From Allolobophora icterica (Eukaryota > Annelida > Clitellata > Crassiclitellata > Lumbricidae), in contig OY744605.1 of the NCBI GenBank assembly GCA_963556255.1, positions 4,027,687-4,091,686 of the forward strand: a stretch of DNA of 64,000 bases, in the 5' to 3' direction. Within the stretch, counting starts at the first letter, position 1; the number at the start of each line of letters is the position of its first letter. Shown here one piece after another: positions 32,304 to 43,077 of the stretch. Made by a program: the position numbers and the translations under genes. The notes beneath the pieces are model-generated. The model ran no database searches. It saw nothing but the letters and a program-made list of their open reading frames with translations, and was not told the DNA's origin.

Positions 32304-35033
32304 TTACAGAATTTGACCTTTAGTAATTAGTTTAAGTACCCTATACACTTCATTTTGTAATATATTTACTGTTAAAAGGGTTGAAATAGAAATGTCCCTT
32401 TTATACAATTGACATTTATCTCCCAACAACTTCGATATATCTTCTTTTTTACACTCAAGTAGTAAGTGATGAATAGTCTCCTTGACCTGACAGGTATCAC
32501 ATAAACCACTTGAATGTCGTTTTATAATAAACAGCCTTTGATTAGTATTCGCGACTCCCAGACGTAACCTAGAAATTTGGACTTCCTTATGCCTATAGGG
32601 TTCTAAATATTTAATATCTGTACTTACAATTGGACAAATAGATTTATAAAAATGACCTCTATTATCGTTAGTATATTCTAATTGCCATTTATATACTATA
32701 TACAGTTTCATTAAAGTAAAAATTTCTGAAAGTTCAAGATAATTAGTAGAATTAATATGATCAATACTCAGGGCTTCTTTAGCCAAAGTATCTGCTCGAT
32801 CATTACCTGTCAGGTCAATGTGACTTGGGATCCAAATAAATCTTATTTGATTGGAATTTAGTCTGTTAATCAGAGACAATAGTTCATTCAATAAATTAGG
32901 TCTAGACTGAGAATAAGACTCCTTAATTGACGTAAGAACACTCAATGAATCAGAAAACAATGCAAATTGACAATTCTTATAACATTCGGAGTTTAAAATC
33001 CATTTTACAGTTTCTATAATTGCAGTCAACTCTGCTGCATAAATACTGGAGCTATTACATAATCTAAATTTTTTATCTATATTTAAACTTGGTACTGTAA
33101 AGGCAGCAGAAACAAATTCATCTACCTTTGACCCATCAGTATAGATATGTATGTAAGAGTTGTACTTAGAAACTAATTCCAAAGCAGATTGCTTTAAATA
33201 TTCTGGATGATCAGTTTTCTTATTTATTAATTTATTCAAAGTTAAGTCAACCTCTACTTGTTTGTTACACCAAGGAGGTTCAGATGGGAAAGAAGGGCCA
33301 ATAATAGACGTATTAAGTGAAGAAAAGAATTCAGAAGTACGAGTATAAATGGAATGCTCCCTACTCTCAGGTGTCCTAAAAACATTTGTCCAGTGGTTCT
33401 CCATTGTTGCTGTATTTATGTGAAATTTATTACCCAAAATTTTAGTCCCACATTTTATTGAATTTTGGAGTCGTCTTAAATGAAGAGGCAACTCTCTACA
33501 TTCATTTTGAAGTGCTGCAGCTGCAGTACCCTTAGGGGCTCCACAACATAATCTAAGTGCCTCAGTTTGGATACAAGAGAGTTTATCTAGGTGCGATTTA
33601 CAAGCAGAAGAATAAGCAACGTCACCATAATCTAAAATAGACCTAATTAATGCCCTATATATGGTTAGGAGAGTTTTCTTACAAGCTCCCCAACCATAGC
33701 CACTGATGGCTCTTATGAGATTTAACCTCTTTTTGCATTTTTCAATGATATAATCAATATGTGGTTTCCAACTCAATTTACTGTCAAAAATTACTCCCAA
33801 GAATTTGACTTCATTTTCCATTTTAATTTGTTCTTTATCAATTTTAATAGTAATCCTTGACAAATTATTTCTTTTGGAGAAAAGGACTCCAGTGGTTTTA
33901 TTAATAGATATTTTAAAACCATTTCTATTACACCAATTTTGTATTAAATTGATCGATAATTGAATTTTATTTTGTAATATTTTAACATTTCTATGTCCTA
34001 AGTAAATAGCACTATCATCAGCAAACAGTGACATCTCTACACCATCCACACCTGCAGCAATATCATTTATCATTAGCAAGAATAAAATAGGAGATATTAC
34101 CGAACCCTGGGGTGTACCATTCTGTTGTATACATTTATCAGAAAGTTCTGCCCCAACTTTCACCTGAAAAGTTCTATTTGAAAGAAAGTTTTCAATCCAG
34201 TTAAATGTATTACCCACTATTCCCAAATTCTGAATTTTATTTAAAAGGGTAGGTACATGTAACATGTCATATGCTCTTTCAAAGTCAATGAAAATAGCCA
34301 AAACATGTTCTTTATTTTTAATTTTTTTAAGAATATTATCCTGAAGTTTAAGGATTTGATCATTTGTACTTCTATATTTTCGAAAGCCAGACTGATTTTT
34401 TGAAATAAGGTTATTTTTTTCCAAAAACCATTGGAGACGTTTTGTTACCATTGTTTCCATTACTTTACAAATCGTTGGAGTCAATGATATAGGTCGATAA
34501 GATTCTGGAACCGAGGCGTCTTTATTTGGTTTTAATAATGGTAGAATAATGGCATGATGCCAGTCAGTTGGCAATTTCCCTTCCTCCCAGATTTCATTAT
34601 AAAATATTAATAGGGTTTTAAGAGCATTTTTATGAAGATGTTTTAACAACTCATAAGGTAATTTGTCATCACCCGGTGACTTATTATTTTTTGCTGATCT
34701 TATAGCTTGTTTCAATTCATTAAGATAAAACCTCTCATTTAAGATTTCCATTTCATGAACAGGACTACTGTCAATTCTATTAGGGTTATTTTGTAAATTA
34801 TTATCTTTGATATAATTTAAGAATTTTTTACTATAATTTTGGGTACTACTAGTACTTGCATAATTGTTAGCTAAAAGATTTGCTTTTTCAAGGTTTGTTT
34901 CAGCTATTAATTCATTACGATTCAGAGTAGGAATGGAACTATAGGTTGCAATACCATTCATTTTTCTTGCCCATGTCCATACAGAGCCCAATTTTGTCTG
35001 ATCCGTAAGTTCAGAGCAATATGTTTGCCACAA
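32304..35033 (-). CDS. LINE ORF2, part 2: reverse transcriptase and RNase H
   Basis: 909 codons. It carries RT motifs YRPISLTPTICKVMETMV (about 179-196), FIDFERAYD with the catalytic Asp (about 248-256), GTPQGSVISPILF (306-318) and the FADD active site (337-340). RNase H follows with TDGS D633, E668 in AELTAI, D695 in FSDS and D747 in GNDRAD, all present. A C-terminal CCHC-like knuckle has C845, C848, H855 and C861. It copies LINE RNA at a nicked target (target-primed reverse transcription). The first Met is not the real start: this frame continues from the endonuclease ORF upstream, overlapping it by 76 bases. No stops, so decay is recent. Confidence 0.9.
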   Translation of the reverse strand: MWQTYCSELTDQTKLGSVWTWARKMNGIATYSSIPTLNRNELIAETNLEKANLLANNYASTSSTQNYSKKFLNYIKDNNLQNNPNRIDSSPVHEMEILNERFYLNELKQAIRSAKNNKSPGDDKLPYELLKHLHKNALKTLLIFYNEIWEEGKLPTDWHHAIILPLLKPNKDASVPESYRPISLTPTICKVMETMVTKRLQWFLEKNNLISKNQSGFRKYRSTNDQILKLQDNILKKIKNKEHVLAIFIDFERAYDMLHVPTLLNKIQNLGIVGNTFNWIENFLSNRTFQVKVGAELSDKCIQQNGTPQGSVISPILFLLMINDIAAGVDGVEMSLFADDSAIYLGHRNVKILQNKIQLSINLIQNWCNRNGFKISINKTTGVLFSKRNNLSRITIKIDKEQIKMENEVKFLGVIFDSKLSWKPHIDYIIEKCKKRLNLIRAISGYGWGACKKTLLTIYRALIRSILDYGDVAYSSACKSHLDKLSCIQTEALRLCCGAPKGTAAAALQNECRELPLHLRRLQNSIKCGTKILGNKFHINTATMENHWTNVFRTPESREHSIYTRTSEFFSSLNTSIIGPSFPSEPPWCNKQVEVDLTLNKLINKKTDHPEYLKQSALELVSKYNSYIHIYTDGSKVDEFVSAAFTVPSLNIDKKFRLCNSSSIYAAELTAIIETVKWILNSECYKNCQFALFSDSLSVLTSIKESYSQSRPNLLNELLSLINRLNSNQIRFIWIPSHIDLTGNDRADTLAKEALSIDHINSTNYLELSEIFTLMKLYIVYKWQLEYTNDNRGHFYKSICPIVSTDIKYLEPYRHKEVQISRLRLGVANTNQRLFIIKRHSSGLCDTCQVKETIHHLLLECKKEDISKLLGDKCQLYKRDISISTLLTVNILQNEVYRVLKLITKGQIL

Positions 35034-36088
35034 GTTTTTGCTTCTGTTTTAAGTGTCTGTTTAACTATAGCCTCTTGTTTCTTGTATTCCAAATAATCAT
35101 TTAACTCCCTTGTTTTATTCATTTTATTCCTAAACTGATTTCTTTTATAAATGACTTCACTGCATTTATCACTCCAATATGGTAAAGGTCTAAATTTTTT
35201 ATTTTTATTCTTTCTATTTTTTAGATTTTTACTAGGAATTGATTGATTCGCTATAGAAGTAATACAATCTACTAAATTATTGAAATTAGCGTCAAAATTT
35301 TTATCAACTAAAATATCTCTTGTTATTGAAAATTTACTTAGTTCTTCATAAATCTTCCAATCCGTTTTTTTTAATTTCCATAGATGCATACTTAAATTAT
35401 ACTCTATTGTGATTTCTTCATTAATAGTAGTTATAGTAGCATAATGATCCGAGCTCATGTTGCTATTGGTGACATTATGTCTAGCATTAAGAGCTACATC
35501 TTGTGAACATATGCTCAAATCTATAACAGAATTCAAATTTGATTGGTTTGATGTGATACGTGTAGCTTGACCTGTATTAAGCACAACTAAATTCTTTTCT
35601 GTTAATATTTCTTCTATAATTTCCCCTCTTTTATTTGTCTTAGAACAACCCCATAATTTATTATGAGCATTAAAATCACCAACAATAATTGATCTTTTAT
35701 GTGGAAAAATACTCTGAATATCTTCTTTTTTAAATGTATATGAAGGTGTGAAATAAGAATTAAATATTTTTAAATGACCACTTAAAGTTTTAATTTCAAT
35801 ACCTTGAATTTCAATGTTTGTAACTTCGTCCACATCTAGTACATTAAAGTTTAGGCCCTCTTTTAAGTAAATAGCTAAACCCCCCTTTTCATTACTTGAG
35901 CAATCTTTTCGTATAATATTGTAGCCATCCAATTTTGGTGATTTAGTTGGATTTTTCAAAAAGGTCTCTTGCAGACATATCACATCCGGTGGAATGTACG
36001 ACTTCAATATATAATTCTTAAGTTGGTCTTTATGACCTCGAAAACCACGTGCATTCCATTGAAGAATGGTCAACGCCATAGTGGACAA
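34958..36088 (-). CDS. LINE ORF2, part 1: AP-type endonuclease, frameshifted from RT
   Basis: 376 codons starting 55 bp after ORF1. It has the EEP endonuclease motifs WNARG (11-15), LQET (39-42), VGDFNAHNKLWG (about 137-148) and SDHYA (about 213). The frame leaves the true protein near 35035-35039, where five T on the plus strand (AAAAA in sense) need a -1 shift to enter the RT frame (LWQTYCSEL). One missing base in a homopolymer is the simplest reading: a mutation or an assembly error. A programmed -1 slip is possible but would be unusual between EN and RT. Confidence 0.88.
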   Translation of the reverse strand: MSTMALTILQWNARGFRGHKDQLKNYILKSYIPPDVICLQETFLKNPTKSPKLDGYNIIRKDCSSNEKGGLAIYLKEGLNFNVLDVDEVTNIEIQGIEIKTLSGHLKIFNSYFTPSYTFKKEDIQSIFPHKRSIIVGDFNAHNKLWGCSKTNKRGEIIEEILTEKNLVVLNTGQATRITSNQSNLNSVIDLSICSQDVALNARHNVTNSNMSSDHYATITTINEEITIEYNLSMHLWKLKKTDWKIYEELSKFSITRDILVDKNFDANFNNLVDCITSIANQSIPSKNLKNRKNKNKKFRPLPYWSDKCSEVIYKRNQFRNKMNKTRELNDYLEYKKQEAIVKQTLKTEAKTCGKHIALNLRIRQNWALYGHGQEK

Positions 36089-36143
36089 AAAATGAAACTA
36101 CTGTTCTTTATATCTAAATTCTATATCATTATCAAAAAGTAAT

Positions 36144-38012
36144 TTAGACGCTGCATGGCTGATTACAAACTGTGCCTGTTGTAGTTGCCAATACGCCAAG
36201 AACAAAGGACACTTTTATCTTCATAATTGGGTCATAATCTTCTACTGTGTTATTCGCTGGCTTGCTGTGATATACTGCCTTGTAATCTTTGTCATTGAAT
36301 GACAAAAACCTTTTGACTACATCATCAGAAGAGGTTTGTACAGTAGAATTAATTTGCACATCAGTTGGTGTTTGTATATCTAATGAAGTATTTATTACTC
36401 TTGTTTGGGTTTCTAGTCCAGTTTTAACTTTTGAAGAATAGGTGGAATTGTTTGTTTTAAGAGCATTGACAGGAACATTCTGATGCTGGACCTCATCAAC
36501 CTTGACAATAGCATCAGCAAGAGTAACGTTCTGCTCTGCTCTTATTTTCAGAGCAGATTGAATCTTTAAATACATTGGACAGCTTCTGTGGGCAGCACTA
36601 TGATTCTGACCACAGTTAGCACATCTTAATTTAGTTTTATCTGGGCAGTCAACATAAGAGTGGCTACCACTGCATCTACTGCACACAACTTCTCGTCTGC
36701 AAAATAATTTAGAGTGACTAAACATTTGGCAATGATCACATCTCAAAGGTCTAGGCACAAAAGGATTAATTCTATACCTTCTGCCATTCACTTCCAAAAA
36801 TTCTGGCAAAACAGTCCCTTTGGGATAAGCAATCAAAGTCGCTTTGCTAAATTCGGAATTACCAATTCTATGGATATGATGGGCTCCATTTTCCAATGCT
36901 ATTTCATTTAAATTCTCTTGACTTTCAAGTAAACCAAAGACTACCCCTTTAACAAAGTACTCGTTTTCCTGTCTTTTCACAGGAAGTGGTTTGTTATAAA
37001 CAGGTTGAGAAGTCAAAGAAAAGGGAATACTAGTCTTCACAGGCTTATCATTCAATGATTGTATCTTAAGAAGTTGATTTTTCTGAGCTTCATCTTTAGC
37101 AATTATTTTCAGTACACCTTGTTGAGTTACAAAAACCTTGTCAACCTCTCCCCTGGTCTTCTCAACTATTTCCTTGTTGAGTTGACGAGGCATGTGTTTG
37201 AAGTAGTTACGAAGATCATCTTTATGCCCATCTATATACACAGTTCGTGACTGAACCTCCCGTAAGAGCTTCTTTTTTTCCTCAGTCAGAGGAGGACGGG
37301 ATTTATGGTTAATTTTGTTTTCAATAACTTGGTCAGTTATTGATTTATTTACATCATTTATCACCTCATTTGTCAACATTGTGGAATTATTCATGGTAAT
37401 GATCTTCTCTTGTCTTACCATATTTGCATTTGAAACTTCAATCATTTCAATATCACTTAAAACCTGAAAATTTGCATCATCTTGACATGCAGCAGATTCA
37501 TCAATACATATCACATCAACTGTTACACATTTCTGAGAAACAGATTTCTCAGCGCTATCAATGACCGGACTTTTATAAATACTTGTCTTGAGTCTCTTTT
37601 TCGGGTGTGCTTGTGGGTGGCCATCCATCCTACACCGCCGATCCTGGAGCTTCTCAGTAGGGACTGCCTTCAAGAAGTCATCTTTAATCAATGTTTTTGT
37701 ATAATTCCCATTTATCACCAGACCTTGCCGGTTTTCCAATGAATATGATCGTCTTTTTGCCGTTGACTCAAAGTACGATTCAAAATGTGTGACATTATCA
37801 TGGCAAAGATTGTCGGAGGAATTACATAAGAAATTTCTCATATCTTCAACAGAATTTGATTTATAGTTACCACGTTTGTCTTCATCTGCACCTTTACCGT
37901 TTATGTTTCCAGAAGTTTCGGCGAAACCCGTTTGGTATGAATCAGTTACACTGGCTGAAGACGACAAGATTTCCTGGTTTTCAAGTAGTACGTCGAAGTA
38001 CACTTCGTACAC
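36144..38012 (-). CDS. LINE ORF1: CCHC zinc-knuckle RNA-binding protein
   Basis: 622 codons. Three consecutive knuckles: C425/C428/H433/C438, C444/C447/H451/C456, and C464/C467/H471 with C478. They are preceded by an RRM-like stretch (about 255-415; EYFVKGVVFG, INPFVPRPLRCDHC). This layout is the gag-like ORF1 of I/Nimb/jockey elements, which binds LINE RNA to form the transposition particle. The Ser/Asn-rich first 240 residues are unassigned. The Met at 38012 lies in a local ACTTCGTAC repeat, so the native start may be elsewhere. Confidence 0.85.
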   Translation of the reverse strand: MYEVYFDVLLENQEILSSSASVTDSYQTGFAETSGNINGKGADEDKRGNYKSNSVEDMRNFLCNSSDNLCHDNVTHFESYFESTAKRRSYSLENRQGLVINGNYTKTLIKDDFLKAVPTEKLQDRRCRMDGHPQAHPKKRLKTSIYKSPVIDSAEKSVSQKCVTVDVICIDESAACQDDANFQVLSDIEMIEVSNANMVRQEKIITMNNSTMLTNEVINDVNKSITDQVIENKINHKSRPPLTEEKKKLLREVQSRTVYIDGHKDDLRNYFKHMPRQLNKEIVEKTRGEVDKVFVTQQGVLKIIAKDEAQKNQLLKIQSLNDKPVKTSIPFSLTSQPVYNKPLPVKRQENEYFVKGVVFGLLESQENLNEIALENGAHHIHRIGNSEFSKATLIAYPKGTVLPEFLEVNGRRYRINPFVPRPLRCDHCQMFSHSKLFCRREVVCSRCSGSHSYVDCPDKTKLRCANCGQNHSAAHRSCPMYLKIQSALKIRAEQNVTLADAIVKVDEVQHQNVPVNALKTNNSTYSSKVKTGLETQTRVINTSLDIQTPTDVQINSTVQTSSDDVVKRFLSFNDKDYKAVYHSKPANNTVEDYDPIMKIKVSFVLGVLATTTGTVCNQPCSV

Positions 38013-38061
38013 TTCGTACTTCGTACACTTCGAAGTACACTTCGTACAGCTACTAGTTGTA

Positions 38062-38096
38062 GTTATAGGGCGAAAGAAACGTAAAAAGAGGTGTTT
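38062..38096 (-). promoter_or_regulatory. Type A box-TATA module; partner lost to LINE
   Basis: AAACACCTCTTTTTACG starts 29 bases before TATAAC. At the other loci a plus-strand partner lies about 50-66 bp to the left; here the LINE end is there instead. Confidence 0.4.
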
Positions 38097-38255
38097 AAGG
38101 AGCCCTGGTTTATGCGGTTAACGCGGTCTTTTGCAGATCAATACTCGGCAACAGAAAGTCAGTATGTTGCCTGACTGAATGCAGAGACGCAGGGATTGGT
38201 CAGTAGTTTAAGTCTGAACAGAGCTGTTGGTTGGTTGATGTGTGTGTGTGTCAGT
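38097..38255 (+). repeat. GT-linked repeat, left half
   Basis: tgcggttaacgcggtctttt, gcagggattggtcagta and gttggttggttgatgtgtg; counterpart of 19023, 40470 and 56791. Confidence 0.78.
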
Positions 38256-38269
38256 CTTGTTGTCAAGAC

Positions 38270-38432
38270 CTTAAACCTCAAGACCAAGACCAAGACCAAG
38301 ACCTTGAACCTCAAGACCAAGACCAAGACCAAGACCTTGAACCTCAAGACCAAGACCAAGACCAAGACTTTGAACCTCGAGACCAAGACCAAGACCAAGA
38401 CCTTGAACCTCAAGACCAAGACCAAGACCCAA
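38270..38432. repeat. Minisatellite of AAGACC-rich approximately 36-bp units
   Basis: About four to five units of ccttgaacctcaagaccaag with internal AAGACC repeats. Confidence 0.92.
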
Positions 38433-38950
38433 AAAATCGCAATCAGGTCAAGGCTTCTAAAATTGTCAAGTCGGAATATTCGCTATTTTAATGAAAACAT
38501 GAGTCTTTTATTTTATTCAAGCAAATTAACTTTAAATGCAAACTGCAGAGAAATCCGAATTTGTATTCAAAAGTCCTTCATGCAAATTATTATTCCAAAT
38601 GCCTTTTGTATTTAATAAAAAACCAATTCGCTCAGAATTTTCTGACGAAGACGTGCCTGGTGGGCCTCATAAAAATTCCGCCATGTGAAAAAATACGTTC
38701 TACAGCAGGTGCTGAAGTCGCTGACACACACAGAGAAGCTTTTCAAGCACTGGATGTAAATGTACAGATAGTGAGTCCTTTTGCAATCTTCCCATGGTTT
38801 ATCATACCGTCTGATACAGAATAACTGTTGCTGCTGCCAATGGGGTTTCCTGACCAACAAGACTTGTATCCATCCATAGATATTGGTCGTATGATGCAAG
38901 CAGGTTTGATACAGAATTCTTGAGTTCTGTTAAATGACTGTTCATATTGA
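38433..38950. other. Unassigned spacer between minisatellites
   Basis: Short ORFs on both strands without a recognisable domain. Not seen elsewhere in the window. Confidence 0.4.
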
Positions 38951-38954
38951 CAGC

Positions 38955-39140
38955 CGGTCTTGGTCTTGGTCTTGCGAGACCAAGACCAAGACTTTGAACC
39001 TCAAGACCAAGACCAAGACCAAGGCCTTGAACCTCAAGACCAAGACCAAGACCAAGACCTTGAACCTCAAGACCAAGACCAAGACCAAGACTTTTAAAAA
39101 CGAACTCGAGTGCACTCGAGACCAAGACCTTGGTCTCGAG
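38955..39140. repeat. Same minisatellite, second array
   Basis: Three further units of ccttgaacctcaagaccaag, bounded by inverted stretches tcttggtcttgcgagacca and cgagaccaagaccttggtct that can fold. Confidence 0.9.
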
Positions 39141-39149
39141 GACAACAAG

Positions 39150-39310
39150 ACTGGTGTGTGTGTGTGCGTGCGCGCGTGTGTGCGAACGTGCGTGCGTGCG
39201 TGCGTGTGTGTGTGTATTTGGACTCATAGTTTATTTCTCGGAGCCACCTTAATCAGGAAATCGACAAGACAGCGTTTGTGAGCTGTAGAAGTTGCTACCA
39301 GAGAAAATAA
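39150..39310 (+). repeat. GT run and GT-linked repeat, right half
   Basis: GTGTGTGCGTGCG then tttatttctcggagcc, ggaaatcgacaagacagcg and gagctgtagaagttgctacc; matches 6475-6590 and 61085-61230. Confidence 0.75.
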
Positions 39311-39332
39311 TGACGAGTTGCCGGTATCTTGC

Positions 39333-39518
39333 GGAGTCCTTGGTATGTGCTATAGTTGTGGGGTACAGGATGGGAGAATCATCATGCAAATATATCATAC
39401 AAAGCCAAATAATTAATGGCTTTAGGATGTCCTGAAACCATTTTAACAATTTCATAGCCGTTCTAAAGTTATTCGTGGAAAAGCGGGTCTTGGGTCCGGT
39501 CAGACATTCGAGGGTTAA
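39333..39518. mobile_element. piggyBac MITE, one end only
   Basis: Matches the outer 180 bp of 29462 in inverse orientation and ends ...ggtccggtcagacattcgaggg at TTAA (39515-39518). The other end is missing. Confidence 0.8.
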
Positions 39519-39749
39519 TGCACCTGTGTCATCCGCCTTTCTCCTGTTTTGGGACTGACACTACCACAGGTATGGTAACGGTGGAGTTAAAAGGAGTCTT
39601 CTAATTCTAAAGGTTAGCGTCGTGATATGACAATAAAGGTCGTTGACGCCAAAAAATTGCTTCTATTCTGATGTTATTATTACACCGATACAAAACCTAA
39701 AAGAGCTGTTTTTAAAAGTCGTCTTCGAATGTGATATATAGTAGTGGGT

Positions 39750-39905
39750 TTAGCCAGGTTCCTGAGAAACTAGGGGTTCCACTGACTTCGACACGAGGTT
39801 CGGCCGCAGTTCAATATAATATTTAGAAAGCATAAGTATATTCACAAAAATTGAGCAATGCGAAGAATTCTTAACAGCCCAACAGTCGCTCTTGCTTGAC
39901 ACGAT
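39750..39905 (-). mobile_element. hAT-like terminal fragment
   Basis: Contains ccaggttcctgagaaactag and acacgaggttcggccgcagt; family of 18105 and 56225. Confidence 0.4.
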
Positions 39906-40254
39906 TCTATGTTACAGCATGATTATCCCATTCTATCCCATTCATGTCATAATTGCATTTATTTCTTGAAATGTTGGACGGGTGAAACGCACTGGGTTCC
40001 GTGAGCAAGTGAGTGTTTGTATAAGATTTTGTCACTAATGATTCAAGGTTTTCTTATAGAAACGGAAGGATAAAGAGTTTAGCGACACCTTACGACAGCA
40101 AAGAACGGTGACGTGCGAAGAAATTATTTTTGAACAGTTCTCACCTTTCGAGAGATATAATACAGCCTGGCAATATATAAATATTGAAATTAAAGAAGAC
40201 TCCTTTATACTCCTCTTACTCCGCCACTACCATACCTGTGACAGTGCAGTCCCA

Positions 40255-40332
40255 AGCCTGGAGAAATGAGGAGTAAGATGCTAATCATCTCTGTTATGAC
40301 AGTGTCGTTGTAGAGTAGGTAACCAATCAAAT
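40255..40332 (+). repeat. SINE 3' tail upstream of convergent modules
   Basis: taagatgctaatcatctctg, ttatgacagtgtcgtt and an altered end. Confidence 0.6.
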
Positions 40333-40368
40333 ATACACCTCTTTTACGCGTTGCTTTTGCCATATAAG
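40333..40368 (+). promoter_or_regulatory. Type A box-TATA module, convergent pair (right-facing)
   Basis: ATACACCTCTTTTACGCG starts 30 bases before TATAAG; 66-bp gap to the partner. Confidence 0.42.
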
Positions 40369-40434
40369 AATTGACACACCGCCGTTCATATTCAATTGGT
40401 TCAGCTACATCACCAAAATATACGTGTGTTTTCA

Positions 40435-40469
40435 GTTATAGGGCGAAAGAAAGGTTGAAATAGGTGTTT
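40435..40469 (-). promoter_or_regulatory. Type A box-TATA module, convergent pair (left-facing)
   Basis: AAACACCTATTTCAACC starts 29 bases before TATAAC on the minus strand. Confidence 0.4.
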
Positions 40470-40612
40470 AAGGAACTCATCTGTTTTGCTGATTAACTGC
40501 GTCGCTTGCAGATCAGTGCTCGGCCATAGATGCACGGAAGAAGGGATTGGTCAGTTGTATAATTCTGCACTATGCTGTTGGTGTGTGTGTGTGCGTGTGT
40601 GCTTGTGTGCTT
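40470..40612 (+). repeat. GT-linked repeat, left half
   Basis: gattaactgcgtcgcttgca and aagggattggtcagttg lead into a short GT run; same family as 19023. Confidence 0.75.
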
Positions 40613-41030
<418 letters not shown>

Positions 41031-41059
41031 AGCTAACTGTGCCGCAGTTAATGCTAATT

Positions 41060-41095
41060 AGACACCCTTAAAACGTTTTTAACCGACTCTATATT
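41060..41095 (+). promoter_or_regulatory. Type B box-TATA module
   Basis: AGACACCCTTAAAACG starts 30 bases before TATATT. A gatcgacgtaaacggccctt hairpin follows at about 41155. Confidence 0.42.
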
Positions 41096-41469
41096 TTCGC
41101 ACAGCGACTTAGAGCCGCATATATATAGTGACATAAATCTGGACGCTTTTTAAGATCGACGTAAACGGCCCTTGTGGCCAAAAGAAGTTAATCGCAGATA
41201 TAAACAATAGACAACGCTCCGTTAAAATGACACATTTAAATATTCATCCCGTCATTGTGTTTTTTATCAACCGCGTTTAATCAACAGTGAGTTTAACCCC
41301 GCTGCCATTTCCAGATGGTGCCAGTCAAATCAAAATCGATGGGAAGGTTAGGTGAGGATTGGTGGAAAGTAAACACCCAGTGATGAGACCGCTTGACAAT
41401 CATTCGGTATTGTATTGTATAGTATTGTATTTAGATATTTATAAAGCGGTAGATGGTGTCGATCTCCTT

Positions 41470-41506
41470 AGACACCCTTAAAAAGCTGTTCCCGACGTTA
41501 TATATT
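41470..41506 (+). promoter_or_regulatory. Type B box-TATA module
   Basis: TGTCGAT upstream; AGACACCCTTAAAAAGC starts 29 bases before TATATAT. Confidence 0.4.
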
Positions 41507-41539
41507 CCTTCATGGCTTCCTTTTGTGCTAAGTCAGGTG

Positions 41540-41945
41540 TTCCCCTCTTTTCTCCAGTTCAACCGGAGCCCCTCCAGCGAGACTACTTGCCCCAATCAGT
41601 ACATTCCCTTTGGTACAATTGAATTTTTGTAGCCCTTTATGACTTTTTGAGTCACAATAAATGTCGTCATATCATGTCTCGTGGTCCCAGAACTTCCTAA
41701 ACTCTAAAGTCCTAGTGGTTAGCGTACTCCACTATCAACCGAAAGGTCGTGTTTCAAATCTGTGGAGATTCCTGTTCAACTTGCGCCCCCTAGCCAACTC
41801 AGCTAGAACTAGTATACGGTCAGTGGGAAGATAGACGGCGAGGGAGACGACTAACCATCGCTCTTATATGCCGAGGCTAAGAAAAATGAAGTCTGTAATG
41901 CTATGTAACTATGGGTTAGTTCAAATGAGTAGTATAGTTACAGGG
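41540..41945 (+). repeat. Duplicated block with tRNA-Asp-like SINE (family 3)
   Basis: agttcaaccggagcccctcc, ttgtagccctttatgac, then the SINE at 41695-41910 (gtggttagcgtactccac; gcgccccctagccaactc). Related to 22140, 43680, 50935 and 52620. Confidence 0.75.
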
Positions 41946-41949
41946 CCTT

Positions 41950-42440
41950 TCTAGTCACCAGATTGCAGGTGATTGATGCGAGAAGAAGTAGGAGGGTCTG
42001 GGTAAATGGCATTACCGTAAACAACCCGAGAGCATGTGAAGGAATACATAATCAGAGTTGTAAGCTAGCGAAGTATTGTGCAAATCTGACGCGGGTGGTA
42101 GAACACGCACGAAAGTGAAGAAAGAGACACCAAGAAACTATTGCTGCAGGCGGATCAAATCAATCGTGGAGAGCTGCTCACGAGTACCAAGCAGAGATAA
42201 GCCTACTGGGTCTTTCCAGGCCATTGATATCTGAAGTATTTCCTCCACCCAGGAGGTAGCCTCGGCAGCTGAACCATGGACTTATGCCTGAGTATCATCA
42301 ACACATTAGTGAACTGCGACTCCTAAATAAGAGAGAACTAGGTTTCGATCAGCAGTGTTGAGGACATAAAGCATAGGCCCTATAGAAAGACTATGAAGCC
42401 AATCAGATCGAGTTTACTCAAAAATCACTGAGTTCACCCG
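41950..42440 (-). pseudogene. LINE reverse transcriptase fragment with active-site region
   Basis: The minus strand reads PMLYVLNTADRNLVLSYLGV, then VDDTQA (position of the YADD box), then VHGSAAEATSWVEEILQISM. This corresponds to PlLF.LYtAd....i...g...h.YADDtq in CR1-type LINEs. The catalytic box reads CVDD and stops are present, so it is inactive. Coding resemblance fades left of about 42170. Confidence 0.75.
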
Positions 42441-42850
42441 GAGAGGAAGAAACACAACCACGTCGAGGGTTAGTTTGAGGCAGTGGTGCAAAACCATTTT
42501 GGGCCAAGGACCATCGCTAGACGATTTCTTAAACTCAAACAAGTATGATGACTCATCTTAGTTCAAATGAATGGTTGCCAAAATTTATGCAGATGACGTG
42601 CGCAGTAAAACACACATATGAGTAACACAAGGAGTTTTATGGACAAAGGAGATTAACATTACTACTATATTACTACAATACTGATTGTTTTATTCCAATG
42701 ACTACAGTACACAAGTCACCGTGGATTTCATGTCAGCGCCGGGTCTTAAACAGTCGCCTTTCCTGTTGGACGTCGCGGGTCAAATGTCGCCCGCGGGCAC
42801 TAGCAGTATACAGGAGGTAAAAGGATTACCGGTGTGCGCTTATCTATTTA

Positions 42851-42931
42851 CTTATAGGGTAATAGGTTGCGTAAAAGAGGTGTTTAATGTGATACTATAT
42901 GGGAGAAAATCAAACCGTAAAAGAGGTGTTT
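42851..42931 (-). promoter_or_regulatory. Tandem type A box-TATA modules
   Basis: The 42851-42885 module has AAACACCTCTTTTACGC and TATAAG 29 bases on. The 42894-42931 module has AAACACCTCTTTTACGG and a TATAG box about 32 bases on. Confidence 0.4.
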
Positions 42932-43077
42932 AATAGAGCCTTCCGTAAGTTGTTCTTTAACGACAATTTCTCATAACAAAGAAGATTAGTGTCGCCCTCC
43001 TCCTTCAATCAGACTGAACTGACACTACTACAATAGCGGTAATAGCGGAGTTAAAAGGAGTCTTCTATTCTGATAGT

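Larger units (their letters stand above)
31554..38050 (-). mobile_element. Nearly full-length I-clade (Nimb-like) non-LTR retrotransposon
   Basis: Two consecutive coding regions on the minus strand (ORF1 36144-38012; ORF2 32304-36088) are followed by about 750 bp of 3' untranslated sequence. That sequence ends in a GTCGTC/GACGAC hairpin, GTTAAAC and TAATAATAA. The EN-RT-RNase H order, CCHC knuckles in ORF1 and a TAA tail fit the I superfamily. The 5' edge is uncertain because it dissolves into an ACTTCGTAC repeat at 37990-38047. The 3' end abuts the target duplication of the LINE at 30352. Truncated copies lie at 11107, 22642 and 23144. Confidence 0.9.

Noticed and set aside
41995..42300. Possible host gene on the minus strand
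   Set aside because: The translation matches LINE reverse transcriptase, with a degraded active site.
42685..42933. 82-codon ORF as a host peptide gene
   Set aside because: It lies in a duplicated block; the counterpart at 21240-21480 is not open over the same frame.
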